Assembly: GCA_937915835.1 (NCBI GenBank) | Contig: CALGHA010000151.1 | Span: 1-64,000, forward strand | DNA: 64,000 nucleotides | Reading direction: 5' to 3' | Origin: an uncultured Fretibacterium sp. | GTDB taxonomy: Bacteria; Synergistota; Synergistia; Synergistales; Aminobacteriaceae | Shown here: positions 56,723-64,000 of the stretch, piece by piece | How positions within the stretch are numbered: the first letter of the stretch is position 1 | Layout: each line of letters opens with the position of its first letter | Program-made: the position numbers and the translations under genes | Notes under the pieces: generated by a model | Told to the model about the DNA's origin: nothing | Databases searched by the model: none | What the model saw: the letters and a program-made list of their open reading frames with translations, nothing else

Positions 56723-58480
56723 TTATTTTTTACACTTCAAGCCGCACCCAGCACAGCCGGTTCTGCAGTCAAACGTAAGTTTTTGATTATATGCGTTATG
56801 TCTCTCACGAAGCAGAAAGTTTTTGTCAACTCCAACGTTAATAAAATCCCATGATAATTTTTCGGCTTCCCCTCGTTCTCGCGTAAACTCCTCAGGATTA
56901 AGCCCGCATTGTTCAAACGCGTCAAGCCAGCGTTGCAAATTAAAATATTCCGTCCAGCTGTCAAATCTTGCTCCAGTCTCCCAAGCTCGCAAAATCACTT
57001 CACACGTTCTTTTGTCGCCTCGTGATAATAGGCCTTCAAGAAAAGTTTGTTCGGGTTCATGATACGCGATTGATAAAGCTCTGTCGTGAACTTGAGACTT
57101 TATTCGTCGGCCTTTATCTTTCAACTCCTCAATAGAATTTTGCCGTTCCCACTGAAACGGAGTATGAGCTTTAGGGACAAATCCTGAGACACTTACACTT
57201 ACGCTTGCACGTTTACGACCAATTGCTCGGCCGAGCTTCAAGACTTGATATGACAAACTTGCGATTGCGTCTAAATCTTGTTCAGTTTCAGTCGGAAGTC
57301 CCATCATGAAATATAATTTTACGTGTTCCCAGCCGCGCGAGAAAATTTCACGAACACACTTAATTATCATTTCTTCGTTGATGCCTTTATTAATAACATC
57401 GCGTAATCTTTGAGTTCCAGCCTCCGGAGCAAAAGTTATTCCGCCATGTTTTGAGCGTAATCCTTCAAGTTTCTCGGCCAATCCCACAGAAAAACCGTCC
57501 ATCCTCAAACTTGGCAGACTCAATTTCACGTGTCTATCGTTCAGAGTTTCAGCGAGTTCATCAATTAGTCTCTCAATTCCCGAATAATCACACGACGCAA
57601 GAGACATTAAGCCCGCTTCTTCCCAACCTGTTGAGTTGATAATGTCCATGATTGACTGTGAAGCTTCCTCAACGCTTCGTTCTCGAACAGGACGATTTAC
57701 CATTCCTGCCTGGCAAAATCGACAGCCTCGTCCGCAGCCCCTGAAAAGCTCAACAGCCGCCCGGTCATGAACTATGTTAATGCTGGGAATTATCATTGAG
57801 TGTAAAGTGTGAAAGTTTCTCGTGATTTGCCGCGTAACAATCTCGCCTTCATTATGACACAACGGCACGTAAAATCCCGGCAACTTCGCAATCTCACGTA
57901 ATAATTCCTCGCGATTATTCCCATTCTCAAGCACAGGTAATAACTCAGGCAGTAACGCTTCAGCTTCTCCGACGCAGAACACATCAATAAATTCACTCAT
58001 GACTTCGGGTGTGTAAGCTCCGTAACCTCCAGCGATTACCAACGGGGAATTTTCATCACGTTCAGAATTTCTTAATCTCAGTCCGGATAAATCAAGTATC
58101 GTTAAAATGTTCGTGTAGCTCGTCTCGTGTGGAAGCGTGAACGCGAGAACGTCAAAATCTTTCACGGGCCTTCTGTGTTCAACCGAGATTAACGGCATAT
58201 TTTCCCTGCGCATTAATTCTTCCATGTCAGGCCATACGCAATAAACTCTGTCAGCAAGATAAAATTTACTCTGTTCGTGAATAAAACTCTCGATAATCTG
58301 AAAGCCGTAATAACTCATCCCAGTTTCATAAACATCCGGAAAAGCTAAGCATATTCGTAATTTTGCCTCGTCCCAAGAAATTTTTTCACCAGGCCGCCAC
58401 TCACTCCCGCAATATCTAGAAGGACGAGAGACTTGCGACATTAACCGCCATTCAGGACGCGAAAATTCTTCAAATTCCAT
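56723..58480 (-). CDS. B12-binding-type radical SAM protein (TIGR03960-like)
   Basis: It has 585 aa from the ATG at 58480, chosen because the longer frame to 58525 lies inside rodA and EFEEFSRPEWR starts the family. An N-terminal cobalamin-binding-like domain (LRICLAFPDVYETGMSYYGFQI) precedes a radical SAM core with CGRGCRFC (CxxxCxxC) around residue 250. The C-terminus ends in a Cys cluster, CRTGCAGCGLKCKK. A second DUF2344 partner, often next to it, is not seen here. It overlaps rodA by 11 bases. The reaction is not known. Confidence 0.85.
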   Translation of the reverse strand: MEFEEFSRPEWRLMSQVSRPSRYCGSEWRPGEKISWDEAKLRICLAFPDVYETGMSYYGFQIIESFIHEQSKFYLADRVYCVWPDMEELMRRENMPLISVEHRRPVKDFDVLAFTLPHETSYTNILTILDLSGLRLRNSERDENSPLVIAGGYGAYTPEVMSEFIDVFCVGEAEALLPELLPVLENGNNREELLREIAKLPGFYVPLCHNEGEIVTRQITRNFHTLHSMIIPSINIVHDRAAVELFRGCGRGCRFCQAGMVNRPVRERSVEEASQSIMDIINSTGWEEAGLMSLASCDYSGIERLIDELAETLNDRHVKLSLPSLRMDGFSVGLAEKLEGLRSKHGGITFAPEAGTQRLRDVINKGINEEMIIKCVREIFSRGWEHVKLYFMMGLPTETEQDLDAIASLSYQVLKLGRAIGRKRASVSVSVSGFVPKAHTPFQWERQNSIEELKDKGRRIKSQVHDRALSIAYHEPEQTFLEGLLSRGDKRTCEVILRAWETGARFDSWTEYFNLQRWLDAFEQCGLNPEEFTRERGEAEKLSWDFINVGVDKNFLLRERHNAYNQKLTFDCRTGCAGCGLKCKK

Positions 58481-59588
58481 GCTTCGAACTCGTCCCCTCA
58501 ATGTAAATGCTCGCGACAAGCCCAAGTGCTATGAATATCGCTAGCAATGAACTTCCTCCGTAACTCAAGAAAGGCAGCGGTAATCCTGTAACCGGAACAA
58601 TCCCTATGCTCATTCCCATGCTCTCGAACATCTGAAACCAGAGCCATGAAGCTACACCGGCCGTGAGAATTTTACTGCGTCTGTCCCGGCTGTTAATTCC
58701 CGTCATGATTATTCTGAATAGCAAAAGTGAAAACAGGAAAATTAATATCATGTTGCCCAAAAATCCGAACTCCTCAGAAAATACGCTGAAGATAAAATCC
58801 GTATGAGGCTCAGGAAGAAATTTCAACTTGCTCTGTGTTCCAAGCATGAAGCCTTTTCCCGCAAATCCTCCTGAACCTACAGCAATTCGCGATTGAATGA
58901 CGTTATAGCCCGCGCCTAATGGGTCTCGCATTGGGTCTAGAAATACTAATATTCGCTTCTTCTGATAATCTTTCAGGACAAACATAATCAATAATGGAAT
59001 TGCTGAAGCTCCAAGTCCGATAATGCTTAGTAAATATTTCAATGGAGTTCCGGCGGCTAAAAGCATTCCGAACGAGATTACGAGAAAAACTAACGCACTT
59101 CCGGCATCAGGCTGAAGTAAAACGAGAAAAACAGGCAGTGAAATTACTCCCAAGCCCATCATGAAAGTCTTGAAGTCCAACGGAGGATAACGACTCAGAA
59201 ATTTTGACATCATCAGGATTATCGCAACTTTAGCAAACTCCGAAGGCTGAAATCTTAAGCCCCCGATACCTATCCAGCTTTGAGCACCATTAACTTTTGG
59301 AGCAAATATAGCCGTCAACAACAGGAATAATAAAGTCAAGCCGAATAACGGATAAGCCCCTTCGAGTAATTTATTATGTCCGATAATCATGATTAATAAC
59401 ATAGCAAGAATGCTCACGATTAACCAGAGAGATTGACGAACAGCGAAGTCAAAGCCTCGTCCTGAAGCTCCGGCGGCAGCACTGTAAATGCAAAAAACTC
59501 CCCAAACTGAGAGAAGAATTGCCGCTAAGAACATAATTCTGTCAGTCAGGGAAAAATCTTCTTTGAGAGATGTCCAGAGATTACGCAA
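58470..59588 (-). CDS. rodA: Rod-shape SEDS glycosyltransferase RodA
   Basis: SEDS-family peptidoglycan polymerase that works with PBP2. It has about ten membrane segments in 372 aa. Typical stretches are GIGGLRFQPSEFAKVAIILM, LLQPDAGSALVFLVISFGML, YNVIQSRIAVGSGGFAGKGF and GLPLPFLSYGGSSLLA. It lies directly before minE and after the shape genes in transcription order. Confidence 0.95.
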   Translation of the reverse strand: MRNLWTSLKEDFSLTDRIMFLAAILLSVWGVFCIYSAAAGASGRGFDFAVRQSLWLIVSILAMLLIMIIGHNKLLEGAYPLFGLTLLFLLLTAIFAPKVNGAQSWIGIGGLRFQPSEFAKVAIILMMSKFLSRYPPLDFKTFMMGLGVISLPVFLVLLQPDAGSALVFLVISFGMLLAAGTPLKYLLSIIGLGASAIPLLIMFVLKDYQKKRILVFLDPMRDPLGAGYNVIQSRIAVGSGGFAGKGFMLGTQSKLKFLPEPHTDFIFSVFSEEFGFLGNMILIFLFSLLLFRIIMTGINSRDRRSKILTAGVASWLWFQMFESMGMSIGIVPVTGLPLPFLSYGGSSLLAIFIALGLVASIYIEGTSSKHGI

Positions 59589-59591
59589 GGC

Positions 59592-59867
59592 TCAATTTAC
59601 GTCAACTTTTCCGCGCTTAATCTTGATTACTGGAATATTCGCAACTAAAGCTACCATTTTATCGTCATGGTCAAGGTCAATCTCGATTTTGTTTATGTCT
59701 ATATCCATGTATTTTGTCAGCACTGTGATAATCTCGTCGCGCAAATTATCAAGAAGCTGAGGGGACATTTCCGTTCTGTCGTATGCTACCACAAGTTTCA
59801 AACGGTCTTTGGCAATTTTACCTGAACCGTCCTTACCTCCTCCGAATAGATTTTTCAAGAAGTCCAC
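59592..59867 (-). CDS. minE: Cell-division topological specificity factor MinE
   Basis: Small protein of 91 aa that stimulates MinD and drives pole-to-pole oscillation. DRLKLVVAYDRTEMSPQLLDNLRDEIITVLTKYMDID is the MinD-contact and dimer region, conserved in the family. It lies between minD and rodA. Confidence 0.95.
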   Translation of the reverse strand: MDFLKNLFGGGKDGSGKIAKDRLKLVVAYDRTEMSPQLLDNLRDEIITVLTKYMDIDINKIEIDLDHDDKMVALVANIPVIKIKRGKVDVN

Positions 59868-59889
59868 TTTTCACACGCCCCTTCCTTAC

Positions 59890-60699
59890 TTACTTCTTTT
59901 TGCCCGTGAAAAACTTCTTGAGCTTGCTGAAAAATCCCCTTGTCGCGTAACTCTCTAAGTCCATCAACGGAACATCCCTGCCCAATAACCTCTCGGCTAT
60001 GTTCAAATATGCATGGGCCGCAGGACTGTCAAGCGTCATAGTCATTGGCTCACCGTTATTCGTTGACCTTATTACACTTTCATCTTCAGGGACAACGCCG
60101 ATTAAGTCAATCGAAAGCACATCAAGAATATCATCTTTTGCGAGCATATCTCCGTCCTGAACCATGTTAGGCCTTAACCTGTTAATAATTAATCTTATCG
60201 GAGATTTTCCCATTGACTCAAGCATTCCGATAATTCTGTCAGCGTCTCTAACAGCAGGAATTTCCGGAGTTGTTACGACGAGTGCCTCATCAGCTCCGGC
60301 CGCAGCATTCTTGAAGCCTCCTTCAATTCCAGCAGGACAATCAAGCAGGACAAAATCAAACTCAGGCTTTAACTCCTCAACAAGCCCTATCATCTGTTCG
60401 GGATTAACGGCATCTTTCGTCCGAGTTTGAGCGGCAGGAAGAAGATACAGGCCCGGAACTCTTTTATCCTTCACGAGAGCTTGAGCCATTTTGCAAGTTT
60501 TTTCGATTACGTCAATAAAATTATAAACAACGCGATTTTCCAGGCCCATAATCACATCGAGATTACGAAGCCCAACATCAGCGTCAACAGCCACGACTTT
60601 TTTACCAAATTTAGCCAGAGCGGCGGCAATATTCGCGGTTGATGTAGTTTTGCCGACCCCTCCTTTGCCTGAAGTCGTTACGATTACACGTGCTGCCAT
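59890..60699 (-). CDS. minD: Septum-site determining ATPase MinD
   Basis: Deviant Walker A ATPase: VTTSGKGGVGKTTSTANIA at the start, VAVDADVGLRNLDVIMGLE and LLDCPAGIEGGFKNA as Walker B. The C-terminal amphipathic tail (FFSKLKKFFTGKKK) is the membrane-targeting helix. It has 269 aa. Its ATG comes right after minC, with no gap. Confidence 0.97.
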   Translation of the reverse strand: MAARVIVTTSGKGGVGKTTSTANIAAALAKFGKKVVAVDADVGLRNLDVIMGLENRVVYNFIDVIEKTCKMAQALVKDKRVPGLYLLPAAQTRTKDAVNPEQMIGLVEELKPEFDFVLLDCPAGIEGGFKNAAAGADEALVVTTPEIPAVRDADRIIGMLESMGKSPIRLIINRLRPNMVQDGDMLAKDDILDVLSIDLIGVVPEDESVIRSTNNGEPMTMTLDSPAAHAYLNIAERLLGRDVPLMDLESYATRGFFSKLKKFFTGKKK

Positions 60700-61449
60700 T
60701 TACGAATTAGACCCTCCTGTTCTATTCAAGAAAAATTTATTTTCACGGATTACCGGCATATTATTTTCGAGCGTGATCAAGACACTTTTACGCCAGCAAG
60801 CTGTAGAGTTTTCATCAGCGTAACATAATTTATTCCCAATTCTGACCTGAGGAGTTTCGAAACATCCTGCCCAGACGAAAACGTCATCTCGTCCGTGAGC
60901 TCCGGCATGAACTACACCGATTAATTTCCCAGCAATGATTATGCTTCCTCCTGCCAAGATTTCGGCACCTGGATTTAGATGTCCCCAAATCAGAATGTCG
61001 CCTTCTGTTTCAATTCGCTGACCTGAACGAAGAGAATTATATACGATTTTGAGGGCTGAATTTTTTTCCCTTTCTTTTTGAGCTTCAAGAATTTGTGAAA
61101 TCACTTCAGCATCAGGCTCAACGGAGATTAATCCTGCCGCCCGAAATAGTTTCAAGCTGTCATCGTTAGTGCTCAGCCAAGCGAGAATTTTTATGCCCTT
61201 TTCCCAAACGATACTGTTAAGCATGTGAAGAATAAGCCGCCTTGAACATGCACGTCCGGCGAAGTCTAAAACTATTCCCTGTTCGTCAGGAAGTTTATAA
61301 TTTCCCGTCGGAATGCGAACGAATGACTTTAACAATTCGTCCTCCGTCAGGCTCTCAGGAATAATAAACTTTATCCCGTAACTTGTTCTTTCGGGCTTAA
61401 TCTGAGAATTTGGCTTGTGAATTTTCCTTAGTAAATTTGATATCTTCAT
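60700..61449 (-). CDS. minC: Septum-site determining protein MinC
   Basis: Inhibits FtsZ polymerisation away from midcell. The C-terminal right-handed beta-helix domain is clear (VYNSLRSGQRIETEGDILIWGHLNPGAEILAGGSIIIAGKLIGVVHAGAHG region), with MinD-contact glycine-rich turns. The N-terminal domain is more divergent. It has 249 aa. The start region holds a 12-base tandem duplication (TTTAAAGAATGA), which makes an extra in-frame AUG-AUU-UAA just before the true ATG. Only a weak SD is seen. Confidence 0.9.
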   Translation of the reverse strand: MKISNLLRKIHKPNSQIKPERTSYGIKFIIPESLTEDELLKSFVRIPTGNYKLPDEQGIVLDFAGRACSRRLILHMLNSIVWEKGIKILAWLSTNDDSLKLFRAAGLISVEPDAEVISQILEAQKEREKNSALKIVYNSLRSGQRIETEGDILIWGHLNPGAEILAGGSIIIAGKLIGVVHAGAHGRDDVFVWAGCFETPQVRIGNKLCYADENSTACWRKSVLITLENNMPVIRENKFFLNRTGGSNS

Positions 61450-61468
61450 TCTTTAAATCATTCTTTAA

Positions 61469-61528
61469 ACTTTTATGTCGAAAAATTTTTATGTGCGTAA
61501 TTTTTATGTGAAACTTGATTTTTTGCAA
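61469..61528 (-). promoter_or_regulatory. Repeat-rich candidate promoter before the min operon
   Basis: On the minus strand TTGCAA (61523-61528) and TAAAAA (61501-61506) are spaced by 16 bases. Downstream, ACATAAAA-TT occurs three times at intervals of about 16 bases, up to the minC start. These may be part of a leader or operator, but no known factor is recognised. Confidence 0.35.
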
Positions 61529-61564
61529 GTGTTAATTTTTCCCAACGTTCTACAAAAAAATTTG

Positions 61565-63283
61565 CTAATCTTCATGAGACAATAAATGAGCGAGTAACTG
61601 AGCAACCAAAGGAGCCGCAACGCTTGAACCGTGTCTTCCAGCTTCGACGACAGCAACAGCCACGTACTTGGGATTTCCGACAGGAGCATAGCCGGCGAAT
61701 AAAGCATGATCTGCGCCGTGAGAGTTCTGAGCTGTTCCGGTTTTGCCAGCAATGGGAATTCCGAAGCGTCCTGCTCTTGAGCCTGTTCCTCGTGATACGA
61801 CGTACTCAAGACCTTTTTGAACGATCGCGAGCTTGGCAGGAGTTACGCCGATATTCTCAGGAGTTTTGTAACCTTTTTTATTGAGATGTGGCGTTACCAT
61901 TTTTCCGCCGTTAGCTATAGCCGCATAAACTCGTGCAATCTGTATCGGTGTCATTAACATATAGCCTTGTCCGATTGAGTAATTTATCGTGTCGCCGTTG
62001 AGCCATTGAGTTTTGAAGCGTCTCATTTTCCAGTCAGGCCCGGCAATATTTCCTCCGCTCTCACCAGGCAAATCAATTCCCGTAGGTTCGCCCAAGTGAA
62101 ATTTTCTGCCCCATTTGATTAATTTATCAATTCCAGATTTCAAGCCGGCAAGATAGAAAAATACATCACATGAATGCTGCAACGCTCCCGTCACGTTTAA
62201 GCCGCCGTGTCCTGAGTGTTTCCAGCATTTGAAAGTGTGTGAGCCGAAACGTAATCCCCCTCGACATGAAAACATCGTACGTTCGTTAATCACGTTCTCT
62301 TCAAGACACGCAATTGACATGAAGGCCTTGAACGTTGAAGCAGGAGGATAAACTCCAGCAATTGCCCTGTCAAGCATGGGACGATCCGGATTATTCACAA
62401 TTGCGTTCCATTCACGAGCAGAAACTCCCCACGTCAAAGGATTATTATCATAAACGGGACTTGAAGCTAAAGCTAATATCTCGCCGGTGTTCACGTCCAT
62501 AGCCAGCAATGCACCTTTGTAATCGCTCAACAACTCAACGGCCAATTTCTGAGCCGCCATATCAAGCGTCAAATGCAAGTCCTCACCTTTAACAGCAGGA
62601 TTAGCGTCAAGAGTTCTGATTTTTCGGCCTCGTGCGTCAACTTCAAGAGCTTCCTGACCAGGTGAACCTCGCAAAATTTCCTCGTATGAACGTTCAACGC
62701 CGGATTTCCCGATTAAGTCGCCTCCGGTGTAGCCTTGTTCCGAACGAGCTTTTAACTCCGTCTCTGATATCTCGCTGACATAACCTAAAATATTTGCCGC
62801 AATCGTCCCAGCCGGATAAGTCCTTCGCCAGACGCTTAACGGGAAAAGTTCACGAGGAAATTCATAATCAGCAACGAGTTCAACCATTTGTGTCATCGTC
62901 AAGTTCTGCACGATTTTCATTACACGATACGGAGCTAATCTCTGCTGCTTTATCGTCTTCTCTAAGTCCGGAACTGTTATCGGGATACCATGACGCATTA
63001 AAATTTTGCTTAAGTTTTCGAGCTTGGCCGGAGTGTTCAAATCTAACGGATAACCCATAATGCTGAACGTCGTATCATTGACAGCAAGAGGCACCCCATG
63101 ACGGTCAAAAATTTCGCCTCTCGGTGCAGGAAATCGTATCATCCTTAATCTATTTGAATGCGCTAGACGAATATATTTATCACCTTGATTAATCTGAAAG
63201 AAGTATAAGCCGGAGATTAAGATTAACACTGAAAGAGTTATGCCGTAAAAGAAAAATTTCAATCGTGAGTCCAAAATTTCCAT
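61565..63283 (-). CDS. mrdA: Penicillin-binding protein 2 (MrdA)
   Basis: Elongation-specific transpeptidase. One N-terminal helix (about residues 12-30) precedes the dimerisation domain (PAPRGEIFDRHG), and the transpeptidase has SxxK in PPASTFKAFM, SxN in SCDVFFY-type (SHGHGG region) and KTGT in GKTGTAQNS. It has 572 aa. It sits between mreD and minC, as in many rod-shaped bacteria. Confidence 0.95.
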   Translation of the reverse strand: MEILDSRLKFFFYGITLSVLILISGLYFFQINQGDKYIRLAHSNRLRMIRFPAPRGEIFDRHGVPLAVNDTTFSIMGYPLDLNTPAKLENLSKILMRHGIPITVPDLEKTIKQQRLAPYRVMKIVQNLTMTQMVELVADYEFPRELFPLSVWRRTYPAGTIAANILGYVSEISETELKARSEQGYTGGDLIGKSGVERSYEEILRGSPGQEALEVDARGRKIRTLDANPAVKGEDLHLTLDMAAQKLAVELLSDYKGALLAMDVNTGEILALASSPVYDNNPLTWGVSAREWNAIVNNPDRPMLDRAIAGVYPPASTFKAFMSIACLEENVINERTMFSCRGGLRFGSHTFKCWKHSGHGGLNVTGALQHSCDVFFYLAGLKSGIDKLIKWGRKFHLGEPTGIDLPGESGGNIAGPDWKMRRFKTQWLNGDTINYSIGQGYMLMTPIQIARVYAAIANGGKMVTPHLNKKGYKTPENIGVTPAKLAIVQKGLEYVVSRGTGSRAGRFGIPIAGKTGTAQNSHGADHALFAGYAPVGNPKYVAVAVVEAGRHGSSVAAPLVAQLLAHLLSHED

Positions 63284-63291
63284 ATAATTAT

Positions 63292-63759
63292 TTACACCTT
63301 CATATCACGAACTTTGCCGGAATATATTGCCATCGTAATGAAAATTGCAGGAAGTGAATAAATCTGTTGATAAAGAAAATAACTCCAGCCGATATTGCCG
63401 CCCAAAATTAAAACAGGAAGCAAAGGAGGGATTAACTGTGTAATTTCCAGGAGAATAAACACGAGCCAGCCTGTCCCGGAAACTCGGCCTTGAGGAGGAA
63501 TTAATCCCCAAACCTGAATTATGACTAGGACGACAGCAACATAACCGAGCGTGAAAAATCCGGGAATTCCTACCCAGCGTAAATCCCATAATGCTCCTCC
63601 GGCAAATGCGCTCCAGATTGCCCAGAGATTGTCATCATTGCCCTCGTCAATCAATAATTTATACGCAATCCCAAGCATGAATAATCCGGGAATTTGCATC
63701 CCGCCGCCAGTAAAAACTGTTAAGACATCCTGAATTAACCATAAAACTACTAACAACAT
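63292..63759 (-). CDS. mreD: Rod-shape-determining protein MreD
   Basis: Small integral membrane protein of 155 aa with about five hydrophobic segments, conserved only weakly at sequence level, as usual for MreD. Its position between mreC and mrdA fixes the identity. Its ATG shares one base with the mreC stop, and the mrdA SD overlaps its own last codons. Confidence 0.88.
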   Translation of the reverse strand: MLLVVLWLIQDVLTVFTGGGMQIPGLFMLGIAYKLLIDEGNDDNLWAIWSAFAGGALWDLRWVGIPGFFTLGYVAVVLVIIQVWGLIPPQGRVSGTGWLVFILLEITQLIPPLLPVLILGGNIGWSYFLYQQIYSLPAIFITMAIYSGKVRDMKV

Positions 63760-64000
63760 TAATATTTCACCGTGTAAAATCTAGACATGTCAGCACCAGG
63801 CTCAACCCTGTACATTCTATAACCGTCAGAACCGGCAGGAAACTCACCAGCAATTTTTCCAATCGGAAGACCAGGCGGCAATTGTTCACCGACCATAGCC
63901 GTACAAACTTTCATCCCTAAGCGAACATTTCGGCCAGCAGGAATATATTTCAGCAGGACAATTCCATTCCCCTCGCCTGTGATAACGCCTAAATCCCGAG
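63759..64000 (-). CDS. mreC: Rod-shape-determining protein MreC, 3' end only
   Basis: The last ~80 codons of mreC run off the window's right edge. The frame reads VITGEGNGIVLLKYIPAGRNV, then GEQLPPGLPIGKIAGEFPAGSDG, and stops at 63759-63761 overlapping the mreD start. The GVITGEGNG and PxGLPIGKI turns are MreC C-terminal beta-domain features. The start is outside the window. Confidence 0.9.
   Translation of the reverse strand, partial: RDLGVITGEGNGIVLLKYIPAGRNVRLGMKVCTAMVGEQLPPGLPIGKIAGEFPAGSDGYRMYRVEPGADMSRFYTVKY

Overview
The window (about 42% G+C by eye) is a dense, chromosome-like stretch with about 50 genes, almost no spacer over 200 bases, and no tRNA, rRNA, CRISPR array, transposase or phage gene that I can see. 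The protein set suggests a rod-shaped diderm bacterium. It has a TamB/AsmA-like envelope protein together with MreCD, PBP2, RodA and MinCDE. Gene orders are Firmicutes-like: rsmB-PASTA-rpe, rbgA-rnhB-ylqG-ylqH, mreC-mreD-mrdA-min-rodA with a B12-radical SAM gene, and prmA-mtaB. This mix fits Synergistota best, but that is an inference. TTG starts are common (hemC, rsmB, the PASTA gene, rodZ, tamB, the araC-like gene, the FliK-like gene), and one start appears to be ATT (mazG).

Layout. 0-7.5 kb: serS, a membrane/GT26 glycosyltransferase fusion, a coiled-coil protein, hemC and a cobA-hemD fusion, and a secreted esterase. 7.5-10.7 kb (minus): prmA-mtaB followed by an Hsp70 ATPase-domain protein. 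10.8-17.4 kb (plus): capA-like, mazG, a carboxyltransferase subunit, phoH, pgpH. 17.4-28.7 kb: argG, a phosphoesterase, a ParB-like/BMP fusion and a GH36 alpha-galactosidase, then a complete sugar ABC transporter, with a divergent AraC-type regulator. This looks like an alpha-galactoside uptake locus. 28.7-34.5 kb: a decayed type I restriction-modification system with hsdM carrying two internal deletions, hsdS intact and hsdR frameshifted. 34.5-38.7 kb (minus): tamB and a site-2 protease homologue. 38.9-51.2 kb (plus): peptidase C69, nuclease, Zn-peptidase, rsmB, PASTA, rpe, rodZ, lepB, rbgA, rnhB, a FliK-like gene, an FlhB-like gene and yraN; a GT61 glycosyltransferase gene on the opposite strand splits the FliK-like and FlhB-like genes. 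51.2-64 kb (minus): an amino-acid-type binding protein, cobJ, trmFO, topA, a B12-radical SAM protein, rodA, minE-D-C, mrdA, mreD, and the 3' end of mreC, which runs off the window.

How the genes work together. The right end is a shape and division module. HemC and CobA-HemD supply the tetrapyrrole precursor that CobJ would use later in cobalamin synthesis. The transporter imports and the GH36 enzyme hydrolyses an alpha-galactoside, probably controlled by the AraC-type protein. The strongest oddities are a WecA/MraY-like membrane domain without its catalytic aspartates fused to a GT26 transferase; a kinase-less PASTA protein at the usual prkC position; an HsdS with two near-duplicate target domains inside a dead restriction system; a foreign-looking GT61 gene inserted in a conserved operon that leaves an apparently leaderless downstream gene; and degenerate in-frame copies of the trmFO 3' end between trmFO and cobJ.
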